Shown in pieces: positions 51,268 through 61,704 of a DNA stretch of 64,000 nt. Position numbers and translations under genes: made by a program. Below the pieces are notes generated by a model. It saw nothing but the letters and a program-made list of their open reading frames with translations, had not been told where the DNA came from and made no database searches. The DNA is from Sterolibacterium denitrificans (lineage in GTDB: Bacteria > Pseudomonadota > Gammaproteobacteria > Burkholderiales > Rhodocyclaceae): the NCBI RefSeq assembly GCF_900174485.1, contig NZ_LT837803.1, positions 2,557,305 to 2,621,304 on the forward strand, given 5' to 3'. How positions within the stretch are numbered: the first letter of the stretch is position 1; each line of letters starts with the position of its first letter.

Positions 51268-52127
51268 GCTGGCTGCAAAAACTCCTCCCGCCCAAGATCA
51301 AGCGCAGCGAAGGCTCGCACAAGACCGTTCCCGAAGGCCTGTGGAGCAAATGCCCGAACTGCGAGGCCGTGCTCTACACCAGCGATCTCGAGGACAACCA
51401 GGGCGTCTGCCCGAAATGCAGCCACCACCTGCGCCTGTCGGCGCGCCGCCGCCTCGACCTGCTGCTCGATGCCGAAGGCCGCTTCGAGATCGGCGCCGAA
51501 GTGCTGCCGGTGGACATGCTGAAATTCAAGGACAGCAAGCGTTACACCGACCGGCTGGTGGCCGCCTGCAACGACGCTGACGAAAGCGACGCCCTGGTGG
51601 TGCTGCAAGGGGCGATCAAGTCGCAATCCGTCGTCGTTGCCTGTTTCGAGTTCAACTTCATGGGCGGCTCCATGGGTTCGGTGGTCGGAGAACGCTTCGT
51701 GCGCGGCGTCAGGGCCGCCATCGACAACCACTGCCCGTTCATCTGCATCACCGCCAGCGGCGGCGCGCGCATGCAGGAAGGCTTGTTCTCGCTGATGCAG
51801 ATGGCCAAGACCACCGCCGCCGTGGGCCTGCTCGACCAGCAGAAACTGCCCTTCATCACCCTGCTCACCGACCCGACCATGGGCGGCGTCTCGGCCAGTT
51901 TCGCCTTCGTCGGCGATGTCGTGCTGGCCGAACCCGGCGCCCTGATCGGCTTCGCCGGCCCGCGCGTGATCGAGCAGACGGTACGCGAGAAGCTGCCCGA
52001 AGGTTTCCAGCGCGCCGAATTCCTGCTGGAAAAAGGCGCCATCGACATGATCGTCGACCGCCGCGAACTGCGCGAGCGCCTGGCGTCGCTGATCACCTTG
52101 CTGCAGAAGCAGCCGGCCGCCGAATGA
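51264..52127 (+). CDS. accD: Acetyl-CoA carboxylase carboxyltransferase beta subunit
   Basis: 287 residues. Four-cysteine zinc ribbon (CPNCEAVLY ... CPKCSHHL, near residues 30-53), then the carboxyltransferase domain with [33 protein letters not shown] and [20 protein letters not shown]. Part of malonyl-CoA synthesis. ATGA overlap with trpA and folC 21 bp on, the normal order. Confidence 0.97.
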   Translation: MSWLQKLLPPKIKRSEGSHKTVPEGLWSKCPNCEAVLYTSDLEDNQGVCPKCSHHLRLSARRRLDLLLDAEGRFEIGAEVLPVDMLKFKDSKRYTDRLVAACNDADESDALVVLQGAIKSQSVVVACFEFNFMGGSMGSVVGERFVRGVRAAIDNHCPFICITASGGARMQEGLFSLMQMAKTTAAVGLLDQQKLPFITLLTDPTMGGVSASFAFVGDVVLAEPGALIGFAGPRVIEQTVREKLPEGFQRAEFLLEKGAIDMIVDRRELRERLASLITLLQKQPAAE

Positions 52128-52148
52128 GAGACCGCAGCCCTCTTCCGC

Positions 52149-53495
52149 ATGCACACTGCAGCCCAGGTACCCTCTCCCCAAACCCTCGATGACTGGCTGA
52201 ATCTGCTGGAAAGCCGTCACCCGCAGGGCGCAGCCGGCATCGAACTGGGCCTGGAACGGGTGCGCGCAGTCAGCCGGACGCTAGGCCAGCAGCAGCGCGT
52301 CCCCCTCATCACCGTCGGCGGCACCAACGGCAAGGGCTCGACCTGCGCCATGCTGGAAAACATCCTGCGCCATGCCGGCTATCGCGTCGGCCTGTACACC
52401 TCGCCCCACCTGCTCGACTACAACGAACGCGTGCGCATCGACGGCACCTCCGTCAGCGATGCCGCGCTGTGCAGCGCCTTCAGCCGGGTCGAAGCCGCGC
52501 GCCTGGCCGCCGGCGACATTGCCCTGACCTACTTCGAAGCGGGCACGCTGGCCGCCTGGGAATGCTTCGCCGCGGCCGACGTCGACGCCATCATCCTCGA
52601 AGTCGGCCTGGGCGGCCGCCTCGACGCCACCAACATCCATGACGCCGACTGCGCCATCGTCACCAGCATCGATCTGGATCACCAGGACTACCTCGGCAGC
52701 ACCCGCGAGGCCATCGGTTTCGAGAAAGCCGGCATCTACCGCAGCGGACGGACGGCGATCTGCAGCGATGCCGCGCCGCCGCAGTCGCTGATCGACTACG
52801 CCACGGCCATCGGCGCCGATCTGCGCCTGCTCGGCCGCGACTTCGGCTACACCAACCAGGAAATGCAATGGCAGTTCTGGTCGCGCCCACCTCGCGGCGA
52901 AGTCCTCCAGCGCCGCAGCAGCCTGGCGCATCCGGGTCTGCGCGGCAGCATCCAGCTGCAAAATGCCAGCGGCGTGCTGGCGGTGCTCGAGGCCATGGCC
53001 GAGCGACTGCCGGTCGCCATGCAGGACATCCGCCGCGGCCTGCTGGAAGTCGAACTGCCCGGCCGTTTCCAGATGTTGCCGGGGCGCCCGGCCATCGTCC
53101 TCGACATCGCCCACAACCCGCAGGCCGTGCGCAACCTGGCCGCCAATCTCGGCGCACAGGGACAGGCCTACCATCCGACAACCTGGGCGCTCTTCGGCAT
53201 GATGCGCGACAAGGACATCGCGGGCATGATCGAAATCCTCAAGCCTCGCATCGATCACTGGCTGCCCTGCGCGCTCCCCGGCCCGCGCGCCGCCAGCGCC
53301 GATGAACTCGTCGCGGCGCTGGCGGACGCCGGGGTCACCGGCGCGGCCAGGGTGCCGCAACCCTTCGCCAGCGTCGCCGCGGCTTTCGACTACGCTCGGG
53401 AGAAGATGGGCGAAAATGATAGAATCGTTGTCTTCGGCTCCTTCCTGACGGTCGCCGCAGCCATGCGTATCCTGCGCGCAGCACGGCGGCTTTAG
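52149..53495 (+). CDS. folC: Folylpolyglutamate/dihydrofolate synthase FolC
   Basis: 448 residues, Mur-ligase fold: P-loop GGTNGKGSTCAML, SPHLLDYNERVRI, EVGLGGRLDATN, SIDLDHQDYLG with the carbamylated-lysine region FEKAGIYRSGR, and C-terminal LDIAHNPQAV. It makes dihydrofolate and adds glutamates. Sits between accD and dedD. Confidence 0.96.
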   Translation: MHTAAQVPSPQTLDDWLNLLESRHPQGAAGIELGLERVRAVSRTLGQQQRVPLITVGGTNGKGSTCAMLENILRHAGYRVGLYTSPHLLDYNERVRIDGTSVSDAALCSAFSRVEAARLAAGDIALTYFEAGTLAAWECFAAADVDAIILEVGLGGRLDATNIHDADCAIVTSIDLDHQDYLGSTREAIGFEKAGIYRSGRTAICSDAAPPQSLIDYATAIGADLRLLGRDFGYTNQEMQWQFWSRPPRGEVLQRRSSLAHPGLRGSIQLQNASGVLAVLEAMAERLPVAMQDIRRGLLEVELPGRFQMLPGRPAIVLDIAHNPQAVRNLAANLGAQGQAYHPTTWALFGMMRDKDIAGMIEILKPRIDHWLPCALPGPRAASADELVAALADAGVTGAARVPQPFASVAAAFDYAREKMGENDRIVVFGSFLTVAAAMRILRAARRL

Positions 53496-53576
53496 GCACG
53501 CGGTCGCAATGTGACAAGAATGGACACGCACTTGCTCCCCGACAACCCGCGCATTTGCGCAAACGGCTAGAACGGC

Positions 53577-54296
53577 ATGGCAAACAAACTCGCTCCCGGC
53601 GCGACGGGCGCCTCCAGCCTCCCGGACGACCCCGATCTCGACCTGAAAAAACGTGCCCGGCGCCGTCTGGTCGGCGCCAGCGCGCTCGCCCTGCTGGCAG
53701 TCATCGTTCTGCCAATGGTCATGGACCAGGAGCCCCGGCCGGAAAGCCAGGACATCCAGATCCGCATCCCCAGCCAGGAACCCGGCGCGCACAACGTCGC
53801 CTCGCGCATCGTCGTCGCGGACGAGCCCGCGCCGCCACAGCACCCGCCGGCGGAAGCGGAACCCACCATTGCCATCGCGCCAGGCGGCACCGGCCCTGCC
53901 GCCGCAGCCACAAAAACACCGGCGAAAGCAGAACCGGAACCCGCACCTGCGCCGTCCGCGCCGCAGACCGAAGCAAAGAAAGCGGATGCGCCCGCCGCCA
54001 GGCAAACCGCCCAGGCCGCCGAACGCGCCCGCGCCATGGCCTTGCTCAACGAGGAACAATGGATCATCCAGCTCGGCGCCTACCAGAACCAGAGCACGGT
54101 GCGCAGCTTGCAGGCAAAACTCAAGGAACTCGGTTACCCCTCCTATACCGAGGCAATCGACACGCCCAAAGGCCAGAGCACCCGCGTGCGCTGCGGGCCC
54201 TTCCCCAGCCGGGAGGCGGCAGAAAAAGCCCATGCGCGCCTGAAGAAGATCGCTGCCGGCGGGCCGGGCGGCGGCACCATCGCCCAACTGAAATAA
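53577..54296 (+). CDS. dedD: SPOR-domain protein, DedD-like
   Basis: 239 residues. A short cytoplasmic part, one membrane helix (LVGASALALLAVIVLPMVM, about 31-49), a Pro/Ala-rich periplasmic linker and a C-terminal SPOR domain (about 155-236; WIIQLGAYQNQSTVRSLQAK and RVRCGPFPSREAAEKA). SPOR domains bind denuded septal peptidoglycan; DedD helps cell constriction. Position folC-dedD-cvpA is standard. Confidence 0.9.
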   Translation: MANKLAPGATGASSLPDDPDLDLKKRARRRLVGASALALLAVIVLPMVMDQEPRPESQDIQIRIPSQEPGAHNVASRIVVADEPAPPQHPPAEAEPTIAIAPGGTGPAAAATKTPAKAEPEPAPAPSAPQTEAKKADAPAARQTAQAAERARAMALLNEEQWIIQLGAYQNQSTVRSLQAKLKELGYPSYTEAIDTPKGQSTRVRCGPFPSREAAEKAHARLKKIAAGGPGGGTIAQLK

Positions 54297-54312
54297 CAGA
54301 CGTGGCTGCGGC

Positions 54313-54840
54313 ATGGGCAACTTCACCTGGCTCGACCTGCTGATCCTGGCCGTGATCCTGTTCTCTTCCCTGCTTGGCGTCCTGCGCGGCATGCTCAGCG
54401 AAGTGCTCGCGCTGCTCGCCTGGGTTGCCGGCTTCATCGCGGCCAATGCCTGGGCCGGCACGGCCGCCGGACTCCTCGACGGCATGCTGCGCGTGCCCGG
54501 CGACCCCAGCTTGCGCCACATCGTCGGTTTCGTCACGGTCTTCGCCCTGGTACTGATCTCGTTCGCCATCGCCCGCCGCCTGCTGGCCAGCCTGCTGCAC
54601 GCCGTCGGGCTGGGGCCGCTGGACCGTCTGCTCGGCGCGGTATTCGGCATCGCGCGCGGCGTACTCGTCGTCTGGACCGGCGTGCTGATCTGCGGCCTGA
54701 CCGAACTGCCGCGCCAGCCCTGGTGGCATGAAGCGCAACTGATACCACCGCTGGAAACGGCGGTGATCGCCAGCAAGCCCTGGCTGCCGCTGGCGCTGGC
54801 AAAGAAGATCCGCTATCGCAGCGCGGCGGCGGCCGCGTGA
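54313..54840 (+). CDS. cvpA: CvpA family membrane protein
   Basis: 175 residues, four membrane helices: WLDLLILAVILFSSLLGVLR, VLALLAWVAGFIAANAWAG, HIVGFVTVFALVLISFAIAR and ARGVLVVWTGVLICGLTEL. The GPLDRLLGAVFGIARG stretch is typical. CvpA is linked in enterics to colicin V export and envelope integrity. Directly ahead of purF as in most proteobacteria. An octamer array starts at its stop. Confidence 0.93.
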   Translation: MGNFTWLDLLILAVILFSSLLGVLRGMLSEVLALLAWVAGFIAANAWAGTAAGLLDGMLRVPGDPSLRHIVGFVTVFALVLISFAIARRLLASLLHAVGLGPLDRLLGAVFGIARGVLVVWTGVLICGLTELPRQPWWHEAQLIPPLETAVIASKPWLPLALAKKIRYRSAAAAA

Positions 54841-54859
54841 AACGGTGAAAGCGTAAAAG
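54836..54859. repeat. Octamer tandem array, 3 units, over the cvpA stop
   Basis: CGTGAAAC (54836-54843), GGTGAAAG (54844-54851), CGTAAAAG (54852-54859). The first unit contains the cvpA TGA. Confidence 0.75.
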
Positions 54860-54967
54860 CCTGGCCGCCAGGACGACTGCAATCGCGATGAAAAACAACC
54901 GGCTCGCAGCAAACCAGACACACTAGGCAACCCGATCAACCAAACCAACTCACGACAGGCGGACGCA

Positions 54968-56497
54968 ATGTGCGGAATCATCGGAGTCGTCGCAAACTCT
55001 CCAGTCAACCAACTGCTTTATGACGGCCTGCAGGTGCTGCAGCACCGCGGCCAGGACGCCGCCGGCATTGCCACTGCGGAAGGCGGGCGCTTCCACATGC
55101 ACAAAGGCTCGGGCCTGGTGCGCGACGTCTTCCGCACGCGCAACATGCGCAACCTGCATGGCAACTGGGGCATCGGCCACTGCCGCTACCCCACCGCGGG
55201 CTCGGCGCACAACCTCGCCGAAGCGCAACCGTTCTACGTGAACTCGCCCTTCGGCCTGATGCTCGCGCACAACGGCAATCTGACCAATTCGGGCGCGCTC
55301 AAGAAAGACATGTTTCTCCAGGACCTGCGCCACATGAACACCAACTCCGATTCGGAGGTGCTGCTCAACGTCCTCGCCCATGAACTGCAGGCGGCATCGA
55401 CCAGGTATCAGGTCGATGCCGAAACCATCTTCAAGGCCGTTGCCGGCGTGCATCGCCGCGCCCGCGGCGCCTATGCCGTCGTCACCATGATTGCCGGCTA
55501 CGGCCTGCTGGCCTTCCGCGATCCCTACGGCATCCGCCCGCTGATCATCGGCCGCAACGAAACCGAAGCCGGCACCGAATACATGGTCGCCTCGGAAAGC
55601 GTGGCCCTCGACACCCTCGGCTTCAAGATAATGCGCGATGTCGCGCCCGGCGAAGCGGTGCTCATCGACACCCAGGGCAACTTCATCAGCCGGCAGTGCG
55701 CCGAACGCACCAACCATGCGCCCTGTATTTTCGAATTCGTCTATCTGGCCCGCCCGGATTCCCTCATCGACGGCATCTCGGTGTACGAAACCCGCCTGCG
55801 CATGGGCGATTTTCTCGCCGACAAGATCAGGCACACACTGCCCCACCTGCACATCGACTCGGTCATCCCGATCCCCGACTCCAGCCGCCCGGCGGCCATG
55901 GAGCTGGCGCAGCGCCTGGGCCTTCCCTATCGCGAAGGCTTCGTCAAGAACCGCTACATCGGCCGCACCTTCATCATGCCGGGACAGGTGCATCGCAAGA
56001 AATCGGTGCGCCAGAAGCTCAACGCCATCAGCATGGAATTCAGGGGCAAGAACGTCCTGCTGGTCGACGACTCCATCGTCCGTGGCACCACCAGCCGCGA
56101 GATCGTCACCATGGCGCGCGAAGCCGGCGCCCGCAACGTGTATTTCGCCTCGGCCGCCCCGCCGGTGCGCTATCCCAACGTCTATGGCATCGACATGCCG
56201 ACGCGCAACGAACTGATCGCCAACAACCGCAGCGACGAGGAAATCCGCCGCGAAATCGGCGCCGACGCCCTGATCTACCAGGATATCGAAGACCTCAAGG
56301 CGGCCGTGCGCGCCGTCAATCCGGCACTCGGCCGTTTCGAGGCATCCTGCTTCGACGGCGACTACATCACCGGCGACATCAACAGCAACTATCTGTCCAA
56401 TCTCGAGAACAACTCGACTTCGGGCCAGCTCCCCAGGACATATGACGAGGAAAGCGAAAGCGGACAGCTCGACCTCAATCTCGTCAGCAACGCCTGA
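54968..56497 (+). CDS. purF: Amidophosphoribosyltransferase PurF
   Basis: 509 residues. The N-terminal glutaminase starts [12 protein letters not shown] with nucleophile Cys2; the C-terminal PRTase has [20 protein letters not shown] and the PRPP loop [18 protein letters not shown]. First step of de novo purine synthesis. No propeptide is seen before the Cys. Confidence 0.97.
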   Translation: MCGIIGVVANSPVNQLLYDGLQVLQHRGQDAAGIATAEGGRFHMHKGSGLVRDVFRTRNMRNLHGNWGIGHCRYPTAGSAHNLAEAQPFYVNSPFGLMLAHNGNLTNSGALKKDMFLQDLRHMNTNSDSEVLLNVLAHELQAASTRYQVDAETIFKAVAGVHRRARGAYAVVTMIAGYGLLAFRDPYGIRPLIIGRNETEAGTEYMVASESVALDTLGFKIMRDVAPGEAVLIDTQGNFISRQCAERTNHAPCIFEFVYLARPDSLIDGISVYETRLRMGDFLADKIRHTLPHLHIDSVIPIPDSSRPAAMELAQRLGLPYREGFVKNRYIGRTFIMPGQVHRKKSVRQKLNAISMEFRGKNVLLVDDSIVRGTTSREIVTMAREAGARNVYFASAAPPVRYPNVYGIDMPTRNELIANNRSDEEIRREIGADALIYQDIEDLKAAVRAVNPALGRFEASCFDGDYITGDINSNYLSNLENNSTSGQLPRTYDEESESGQLDLNLVSNA

Positions 56498-56539
56498 CGC
56501 CGCACAGCAAACCGACAGCGCAACGCATCTCCTACCGCC

Positions 56540-57727
56540 ATGAGCGACACTCACGACTTCGATTTCGACACCCTGGCCGTCCGCGCCGGGCAGCAGCGCA
56601 GCCAGTTCAACGAACACGCCGAAGCGCTCTACCTCACCTCCAGCTTCGTCTTCGACAGCGCGGCACAGGCAGCGGCGCGCTTTTCCGGCGAGGAAGCCGG
56701 CAACATCTATTCGCGCTTTTCCAACCCCACCGTCAGCATGCTGCAGGATCGCCTCGCCGCGCTCGAAGGCGCCGAAGCCTGCATCGCCACCGCCTCGGGC
56801 ATGTCGGCCATCCTCACCACGATCATGGCGCTGCTGAAAAGCGGTGAGCACATCGTCGCCTCGCAGAGCATCTTCGGCGCAACGCAGCAGATGCTCGGCA
56901 ACATCCTGCCGAAGTTCGGCATCGAGACGACTTTCGTCACCGGCAGCGAGCCCGCAGCCTTCCGCGCCGCGCTGCGGCCCAACACGAAACTGCTGTTCAT
57001 CGAAACCCCGTCGAATCCGCTGATGACGATTTTCGACATCGCCGCCCTGGCCGAAGTCGCCCACGGCGGCGGCGCCCTGCTCGCCGTCGACAACTGCTTC
57101 TGCACGCCGGCGCTGCAGCGGCCGCTGGCGCTCGGCGCCGATCTGGTGATCCATTCCGCCACCAAATACCTCGACGGCCAGGGTCGCGTGCTGGGCGGCG
57201 CGGTGTGCGCCGACAAGACGCTGGGTGAAGAGGTATTCAAGTTCCTCCGCACCACCGGCGCCACGCTGTCGGCCTTCAACGCCTGGGTCATTCTCAAGGG
57301 GCTGGAAACGCTCGATCTGCGCATGCGCGCGCAATCGGCCAGCGCGCTGGCACTCGCCCGCTGGCTGGAAGCCCAGCCGCAAGTGGCGCGCGTGCATTAC
57401 CCCGGCCTGCCCTCGCACCCGCAGCACGCGCTGGCCGCGCGCCAGCAGTCCGGCCACGGCGCCATCCTCTCCTTTGAAGTCAAGGGTGGACGGGAATCTG
57501 CCTGGCGCCTCGTCGACCATTGCAGACTGATTTCCATCACCGCCAATCTCGGCGATACCAAGAGCACCATCACCCACCCGGCCAGCACCACTCACGGCCG
57601 CGTCAGCCCCGAAGTACGCGCCGCCTCGGGCGTGAGCGAAAACCTGTTGCGCATCGCCGTCGGCCTCGAAAGCATCGGCGATCTCCAGGCCGACCTGGCC
57701 CGCGGCCTGGCCGCCAGCGCCGGCTGA
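56540..57727 (+). CDS. metZ: O-succinylhomoserine sulfhydrylase MetZ
   Basis: 395 residues, Cys/Met metabolism PLP family: FDFDTLAVRAGQQRSQFNEH, SSFVFDSAAQAAARF, YSRFSNPTVSMLQDRLAALE, PLP lysine in HSATKYLDGQGRVLGG and the NLGDTKSTITHPASTTHGRV end. It forms homocysteine directly with sulfide. Its place after purF is the usual one for MetZ, which separates it from MetB or MetY. Confidence 0.94.
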   Translation: MSDTHDFDFDTLAVRAGQQRSQFNEHAEALYLTSSFVFDSAAQAAARFSGEEAGNIYSRFSNPTVSMLQDRLAALEGAEACIATASGMSAILTTIMALLKSGEHIVASQSIFGATQQMLGNILPKFGIETTFVTGSEPAAFRAALRPNTKLLFIETPSNPLMTIFDIAALAEVAHGGGALLAVDNCFCTPALQRPLALGADLVIHSATKYLDGQGRVLGGAVCADKTLGEEVFKFLRTTGATLSAFNAWVILKGLETLDLRMRAQSASALALARWLEAQPQVARVHYPGLPSHPQHALAARQQSGHGAILSFEVKGGRESAWRLVDHCRLISITANLGDTKSTITHPASTTHGRVSPEVRAASGVSENLLRIAVGLESIGDLQADLARGLAASAG

Positions 57728-57735
57728 GGCCGGCA

Positions 57736-58491
57736 ATGCCGCACGACATGAGCATGAACGCGTACCTGCAGCCACGGCGCTTCACGCCTGCCGACATCCG
57801 CAGCGCCCTGTTCAGCGGCTGGCAGCTCACCCGCCAGACCTGGCGCGCCAGCCTCATCTACGGCGGCTTCTTCACCCTGATCGGCGCGCTGATCCTCGGC
57901 CTGCTGCTGGCGCACGGCTTCGGCCCCTTCGTGATTGCCGCCGCCGGCGCCTTCATGCTGGTCGGCCCGGTGATCCTTGCCGGCTTCTTCGGCATTGCCC
58001 GCGCCCACGAACGCGGCCAGCCCACCGGCCCGGCCAGCGTCTGGGCCGGCTTCACCGAAGCCTCCAGCGCCATCTGGGTGATTTCGCTGGTCTGCGCCCT
58101 GCTGTTCATGATCTTCATCACCGATGCCGCCATCCTCTACAGCTACATGGTCGGCGGCACCCCGGTCTGGCTGAATGAGTTCGAGACCCTGCATATCGGC
58201 GTCGGCCACTTCCTGCTCTGGGGCTCGGTCTCCGGCTTTGCCATCGCCTTCATGCTCTATTGCGTCTCGGCGTTCTCGATCCCGCTGCTGTGCGAACGCC
58301 GCTGCAGCATGGTGAGCGCCATCGTCGCCAGCGTGCGCGCCGTCTTCGGCAACTTCCACGCGGCCCTGGCCTGGGCCTTGCTGCTGGCGGTCTGCGGTAT
58401 CGGCAGCATCCTGCTGCTGCCGCTGCTGCCCGTCACGCTGCCCTGGCTGTCACACGCCAGCCGCGCGCTGTACAGGCACGTCTTTCCCTGA
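57736..58491 (+). CDS. DUF2189 family membrane protein
   Basis: 251 residues with six hydrophobic helices, opening RRFTPADIRSALFSGWQLTR and including PFVIAAAGAFMLVGPVILAG and YCVSAFSIPLLCERRCSMV. This is the DUF2189 pattern (integral membrane, unknown role). The ATG at 57736 has GAGG upstream; two more in-frame ATGs lie within six codons. It starts 8 bp after metZ and probably shares its transcript. Confidence 0.85.
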   Translation: MPHDMSMNAYLQPRRFTPADIRSALFSGWQLTRQTWRASLIYGGFFTLIGALILGLLLAHGFGPFVIAAAGAFMLVGPVILAGFFGIARAHERGQPTGPASVWAGFTEASSAIWVISLVCALLFMIFITDAAILYSYMVGGTPVWLNEFETLHIGVGHFLLWGSVSGFAIAFMLYCVSAFSIPLLCERRCSMVSAIVASVRAVFGNFHAALAWALLLAVCGIGSILLLPLLPVTLPWLSHASRALYRHVFP

Positions 58492-58525
58492 GTTTTTCCC
58501 GGGTTTTCCCCGCGCTTTTCCTGAA
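58484..58525. repeat. T-rich tandem array, about 4 units of 10-12 bp
   Basis: Repeats of a T-run followed by C-run and GC: TTTCCCTGAG (58484-58493), TTTTCCCGGG, TTTTCCCCGCGC and TTTTCCTGAAG. It spans the DUF2189 stop and the first bases of the spacer. Confidence 0.6.
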
Positions 58526-58563
58526 GCCCGCTGTGCCCGCCGCCCCGAGCAAGCGAGCGGGCT
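58525..58563. terminator. Possible two-way terminator stem
   Basis: AGCCCGC (58525-58531) with GCGGGCT (58557-58563), 25-base loop, between the convergent DUF2189 and EthD genes. No good T run on either side. Confidence 0.35.
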
Positions 58564-58572
58564 ACGGAAAGC

Positions 58573-59304
58573 TCAGAACGGCGCCTTGATGACGTACTGG
58601 CTCGTCGGCACCACGTCGATCCTGTCGAGGTCGATGAAGCGCTGCACGCTTTCCATCATGCCCTGCAGGTTGCGCTGGAACTTCTCGGGATTGCCCACGC
58701 CGTCGAAGAACACCTGCGGATCGGTCATGGCCTCGGCCGGGAAGCACTCCTCGACCACGGCGTCGTACAGCGGGGCGCCGTAGCTGAGCGGCCGGACGAT
58801 CACGTTCTGCACGTACTGGAAGGTGCTTTGCGTGTCGATGGCGACCTGCGTGTGGCTGTTGTGCCAGATGTCCAGCCAGGCTTCGTAGGTCAGGCGCGGC
58901 GGCCGGCGCAGCACGGCGACCTGGGCGAAACCGGCCGTGCGGCAGCCCGGCTGCGGCGGATGCAGGGTATTGCGGATCGGTTGCGATTCGGTGACGAGGT
59001 AGGCGGCCATGCGCGGCACGGCGGCGGCGATGGCATCGTCGAACGGCTGGCGGAACCTGGCGACGGCGCTGTCGAGCCATAGCGAGAGCATGCCTTCGAT
59101 CTGCGGCCGCGTGTTGCTCTGACGCAACGCCTCGCCGGGCGCGACGGCGGCATCGGCGACGTTCAACTGCACGCCGCGCGCGCCGAGCGCGAGCAGCCGC
59201 TCCGCCAGATTGCCGCGCAAATGCTGGGCGAAGCGTTCACCTTGTTCACCAGCTTCGCCGCTTTCTCCGGCATCGCGCCAGAGCAGGTAAAGGACTTTCT
59301 CCAT
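58573..59304 (-). CDS. EthD-domain protein
   Basis: 243 residues, two ferredoxin-like halves; the second has the EthD pattern LTYEAWLDIWHNSHTQVAI near residue 145 and VIKAPF at the end. EthD-like proteins are dimeric alpha/beta barrels found with ring-degrading oxygenases; most are of unknown use. The ATG at 59304 has GGAGGAAC upstream. Residues 12-23 are four x-G-E tripeptides from a 9-bp tandem array (59236-59271). It follows ubiX by 16 bp and so belongs to the fadD-ubiX unit. Confidence 0.75.
   Translation of the reverse strand: MEKVLYLLWRDAGESGEAGEQGERFAQHLRGNLAERLLALGARGVQLNVADAAVAPGEALRQSNTRPQIEGMLSLWLDSAVARFRQPFDDAIAAAVPRMAAYLVTESQPIRNTLHPPQPGCRTAGFAQVAVLRRPPRLTYEAWLDIWHNSHTQVAIDTQSTFQYVQNVIVRPLSYGAPLYDAVVEECFPAEAMTDPQVFFDGVGNPEKFQRNLQGMMESVQRFIDLDRIDVVPTSQYVIKAPF
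59236..59271. repeat. In-frame nonamer array inside the EthD gene, 4 units
   Basis: Plus-strand units TTCACCTTG (59236-59244), TTCACCAGC (59245-59253), TTCGCCGCT (59254-59262), TTCTCCGGC (59263-59271); shared form TTCNCCNNN. On the coding strand they read AGE, SGE, AGE, QGE. The 9-bp period keeps the frame. Confidence 0.75.
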
Positions 59305-59320
59305 CGTTCCTCCTCGCCGT

Positions 59321-59902
59321 TCAGGACTGACGCGGCCGGCCTTGCCAGCGCGGACGCAGTTCATGCTCGATGCCGAGCTGGTCGAGCGCCTTGCCGATGC
59401 CCTGATGCACGATGTCCATGATGCTCTGCGGCTGATCGTAGAACGCCGGCATCGGCGGCAAGATCACCGCGCCGCAATCGGCAGCGCGCGCCATGAGTTC
59501 GAGATGCCCCTTGTGCAGAGGCGTCTCGCGCACCATCAGCACCAGCGGCCGGCGCTCCTTCAACATCACGTCGGCCGCGCGCGAAATCAGCGTATTGGAA
59601 TAGGAATTGGCGATCGCCGACAGCGTCTTGATGCTGCACGGCGCGACGATCATGCCGCGCGTGCGGAAGGAGCCGCTGGCCACCGCCGCGCCGATGTCCT
59701 TGTTCGGATACACCGCGTCGGCCAGGGCGCGCACTTCATCCACCGCATAGGGCGTCTCGATGGCCAGCGTCATCATCGCCGCCTCGCTCATCACCAGATG
59801 GGTCGGCTGACCGAGCCGGCACAGCACGCGCAGCAATTCGACGCCGTAGATCACGCCGGTCGCGCCGGTGATGGCAACGAGCAAGGGCGCCTGCGCGCTC
59901 AT
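59321..59902 (-). CDS. ubiX: Flavin prenyltransferase UbiX
   Basis: 193 residues: [60 protein letters not shown]. It makes prenylated FMN for UbiD-type decarboxylases. Its start overlaps the fadD stop by 4 bp. No ubiD is in the window. It may serve ubiquinone synthesis or an aromatic-acid decarboxylase coded elsewhere. Confidence 0.94.
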   Translation of the reverse strand: MSAQAPLLVAITGATGVIYGVELLRVLCRLGQPTHLVMSEAAMMTLAIETPYAVDEVRALADAVYPNKDIGAAVASGSFRTRGMIVAPCSIKTLSAIANSYSNTLISRAADVMLKERRPLVLMVRETPLHKGHLELMARAADCGAVILPPMPAFYDQPQSIMDIVHQGIGKALDQLGIEHELRPRWQGRPRQS

Positions 59903-61602
59903 GCAGCGTCCCGGGCCGATTTGCCGGCAGCGGCCAAATACTCCTCGCGCAGGGCGCGGCGCAGGATCTTGCCGACATTGGTCTTCGGCAATTCGTCGCG
60001 GAACTCGACGTGCCGAGGCACCTTGTAGCCGGTCAGATTGGCGCGGCAATGCTTGATCAACTCATCGGCCGTCAATGCCGGATCCTTCTTGACGACGAAG
60101 ATCATCACCGCCTCGTTGGAATGCTCGTCGGGCACGCCGATCGCCGCCACCTCCAGCACGCCGGGATGCAGGGCGACGATGTCCTCGACTTCGTTCGGAT
60201 AGACATTGAAGCCGGAGACCAGGATCATGTCCTTCTTGCGGTCGACGATGCGCACGAAACCCTTGTCGTCCATGACGCCGACATCGCCGGTGAGCAGGAA
60301 GCCGTCAGGCAGAAGCACCTTGGCGGTTTCCTCGGGACGGTTCCAGTAACCCTTCATCACCTGCGGCCCGCGCACGCAGATTTCGCCCACCTCGCCGGGC
60401 GGCAGATAACGGCCATCCTCGGCGCGGATCGCCACCTCGGTCGAAGAGATCGGCAGGCCGATCGAGCCGTTGTACTCGGGTAGGTCGAGCGGATTGATGG
60501 TGGCCGCCGGCGAAGTTTCCGTCAGGCCGTAAGCCTCGATCAGCGGCTTGCCGGTCACCTGTTTCCATTTCTCCGCCACCGCCTTCTGCACTGCCATGCC
60601 GCCGCCCAGGGAAACGCGCAGCGCGCTGAAATCCAGCCGGGCGAAATCCGGATGATTGAGCAGCGCATTGAACAGCGTATTCACGCCGGTGAAACAGGTG
60701 AACCGATGCTGCGCCAGCTCCTTGACGAAACCGGGAATATCGCGCGGATTGGTGATCAGCACATTCGTCGCGCCGATCTTGAGAAAAGTCAGGCAATTCG
60801 CCGTCAGCGCGAAGATGTGATACAGCGGCAGGGCGGTGATGATGACCTCATCGCCTGCCGGCTTCAGCACCGGATTCAGCCAGGCGTGCGCCTGCTGCAG
60901 GTTGGCGATGATGTTGCGATGCGTCAGCATCGCCCCCTTGGCCACCCCGGTCGTGCCGCCGGTGTATTGCAGGAAGGCGTTGTCCTCATGATCGATGGCT
61001 ACCGGCTGAAATGCCGCCTGCCTGCCGGCGGCCAGCACCTGATTGAAGCGCAACGCGCCGGGCAGCCGCCAGGCCGGCACCATTTTCTTGACATGGCGCA
61101 CCACCAGATTCACCAGCAGGCTCTTGGGAAAACCCAGCATGTCGCCCAGCCCGGTGACGACGACATGGCGCACCTGGGTACGGGGCAGCACCGCCTGCAG
61201 CACATGCGCGAAGTTCTCGACGATGACGATTGCCTCGGCGCCGGAATCCTGCAACTGATGCTCCAGTTCGCGCGGGGTATACAGCGGATTGCAATTCACC
61301 ACGGTATAACCGCCGCGCAGCGCGCCGAACAGGGCCACCGGATACTGCAGGAGATTCGGCATCATCAGGGCGATCCGCGCGCCCTTGGGCAGCTTCAGCA
61401 CCGATTGGCAATAGGCCGCGAAATCGCGCGAGTGCCGATCGAGCTCGGCATAACTCAGCGCCTTGCCCATGTTGATGAAGGCCGTGCGCTCGGAAAAAGC
61501 CTGCGCGCTTTTCTCGAAGAGATCGGCGAGCGAAGCAAACGCATCGACATCCACCTCGGCAGGCACGCCGGACATGTAACTCTGCAACCAGATCTTTTCC
61601 AT
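59899..61602 (-). CDS. fadD: Long-chain fatty acid-CoA ligase
   Basis: 567 residues, adenylate-forming family: P-loop-like [73 protein letters not shown] and the C-terminal lysine region [16 protein letters not shown]. It activates fatty or related acids with CoA and ATP. AAAAGGAGGAG lies before the ATG. Related AMP ligases act on other acids, so the chain length is not certain. Confidence 0.9.
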   Translation of the reverse strand: MEKIWLQSYMSGVPAEVDVDAFASLADLFEKSAQAFSERTAFINMGKALSYAELDRHSRDFAAYCQSVLKLPKGARIALMMPNLLQYPVALFGALRGGYTVVNCNPLYTPRELEHQLQDSGAEAIVIVENFAHVLQAVLPRTQVRHVVVTGLGDMLGFPKSLLVNLVVRHVKKMVPAWRLPGALRFNQVLAAGRQAAFQPVAIDHEDNAFLQYTGGTTGVAKGAMLTHRNIIANLQQAHAWLNPVLKPAGDEVIITALPLYHIFALTANCLTFLKIGATNVLITNPRDIPGFVKELAQHRFTCFTGVNTLFNALLNHPDFARLDFSALRVSLGGGMAVQKAVAEKWKQVTGKPLIEAYGLTETSPAATINPLDLPEYNGSIGLPISSTEVAIRAEDGRYLPPGEVGEICVRGPQVMKGYWNRPEETAKVLLPDGFLLTGDVGVMDDKGFVRIVDRKKDMILVSGFNVYPNEVEDIVALHPGVLEVAAIGVPDEHSNEAVMIFVVKKDPALTADELIKHCRANLTGYKVPRHVEFRDELPKTNVGKILRRALREEYLAAAGKSARDAA

Positions 61603-61640
61603 GTCGCTCCTCCTTTTCTTTTATCTCTGCCTGCACGATA

Positions 61641-61672
61641 CAGGCTACCAGCCTACAAGCCTACAAACCGCA
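61641..61672. repeat. Octamer tandem array, 3-4 units
   Basis: CAGGCTAC (61641-61648), CAGCCTAC (61649-61656), AAGCCTAC (61657-61664) and decayed AAACCGCA (61665-61672), in the fdxA-fadD spacer, upstream of fadD. Confidence 0.8.
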
Positions 61673-61704
61673 AACGGGTGATCTGCTGCTGCGTTGGCCC
61701 GCCG

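Noticed and set aside
54950-57775. Very long open frame on the minus strand across purF and metZ
   Set aside because: It is a shadow of high-GC codon use; the plus strand encodes full-length PurF and MetZ with all active sites.
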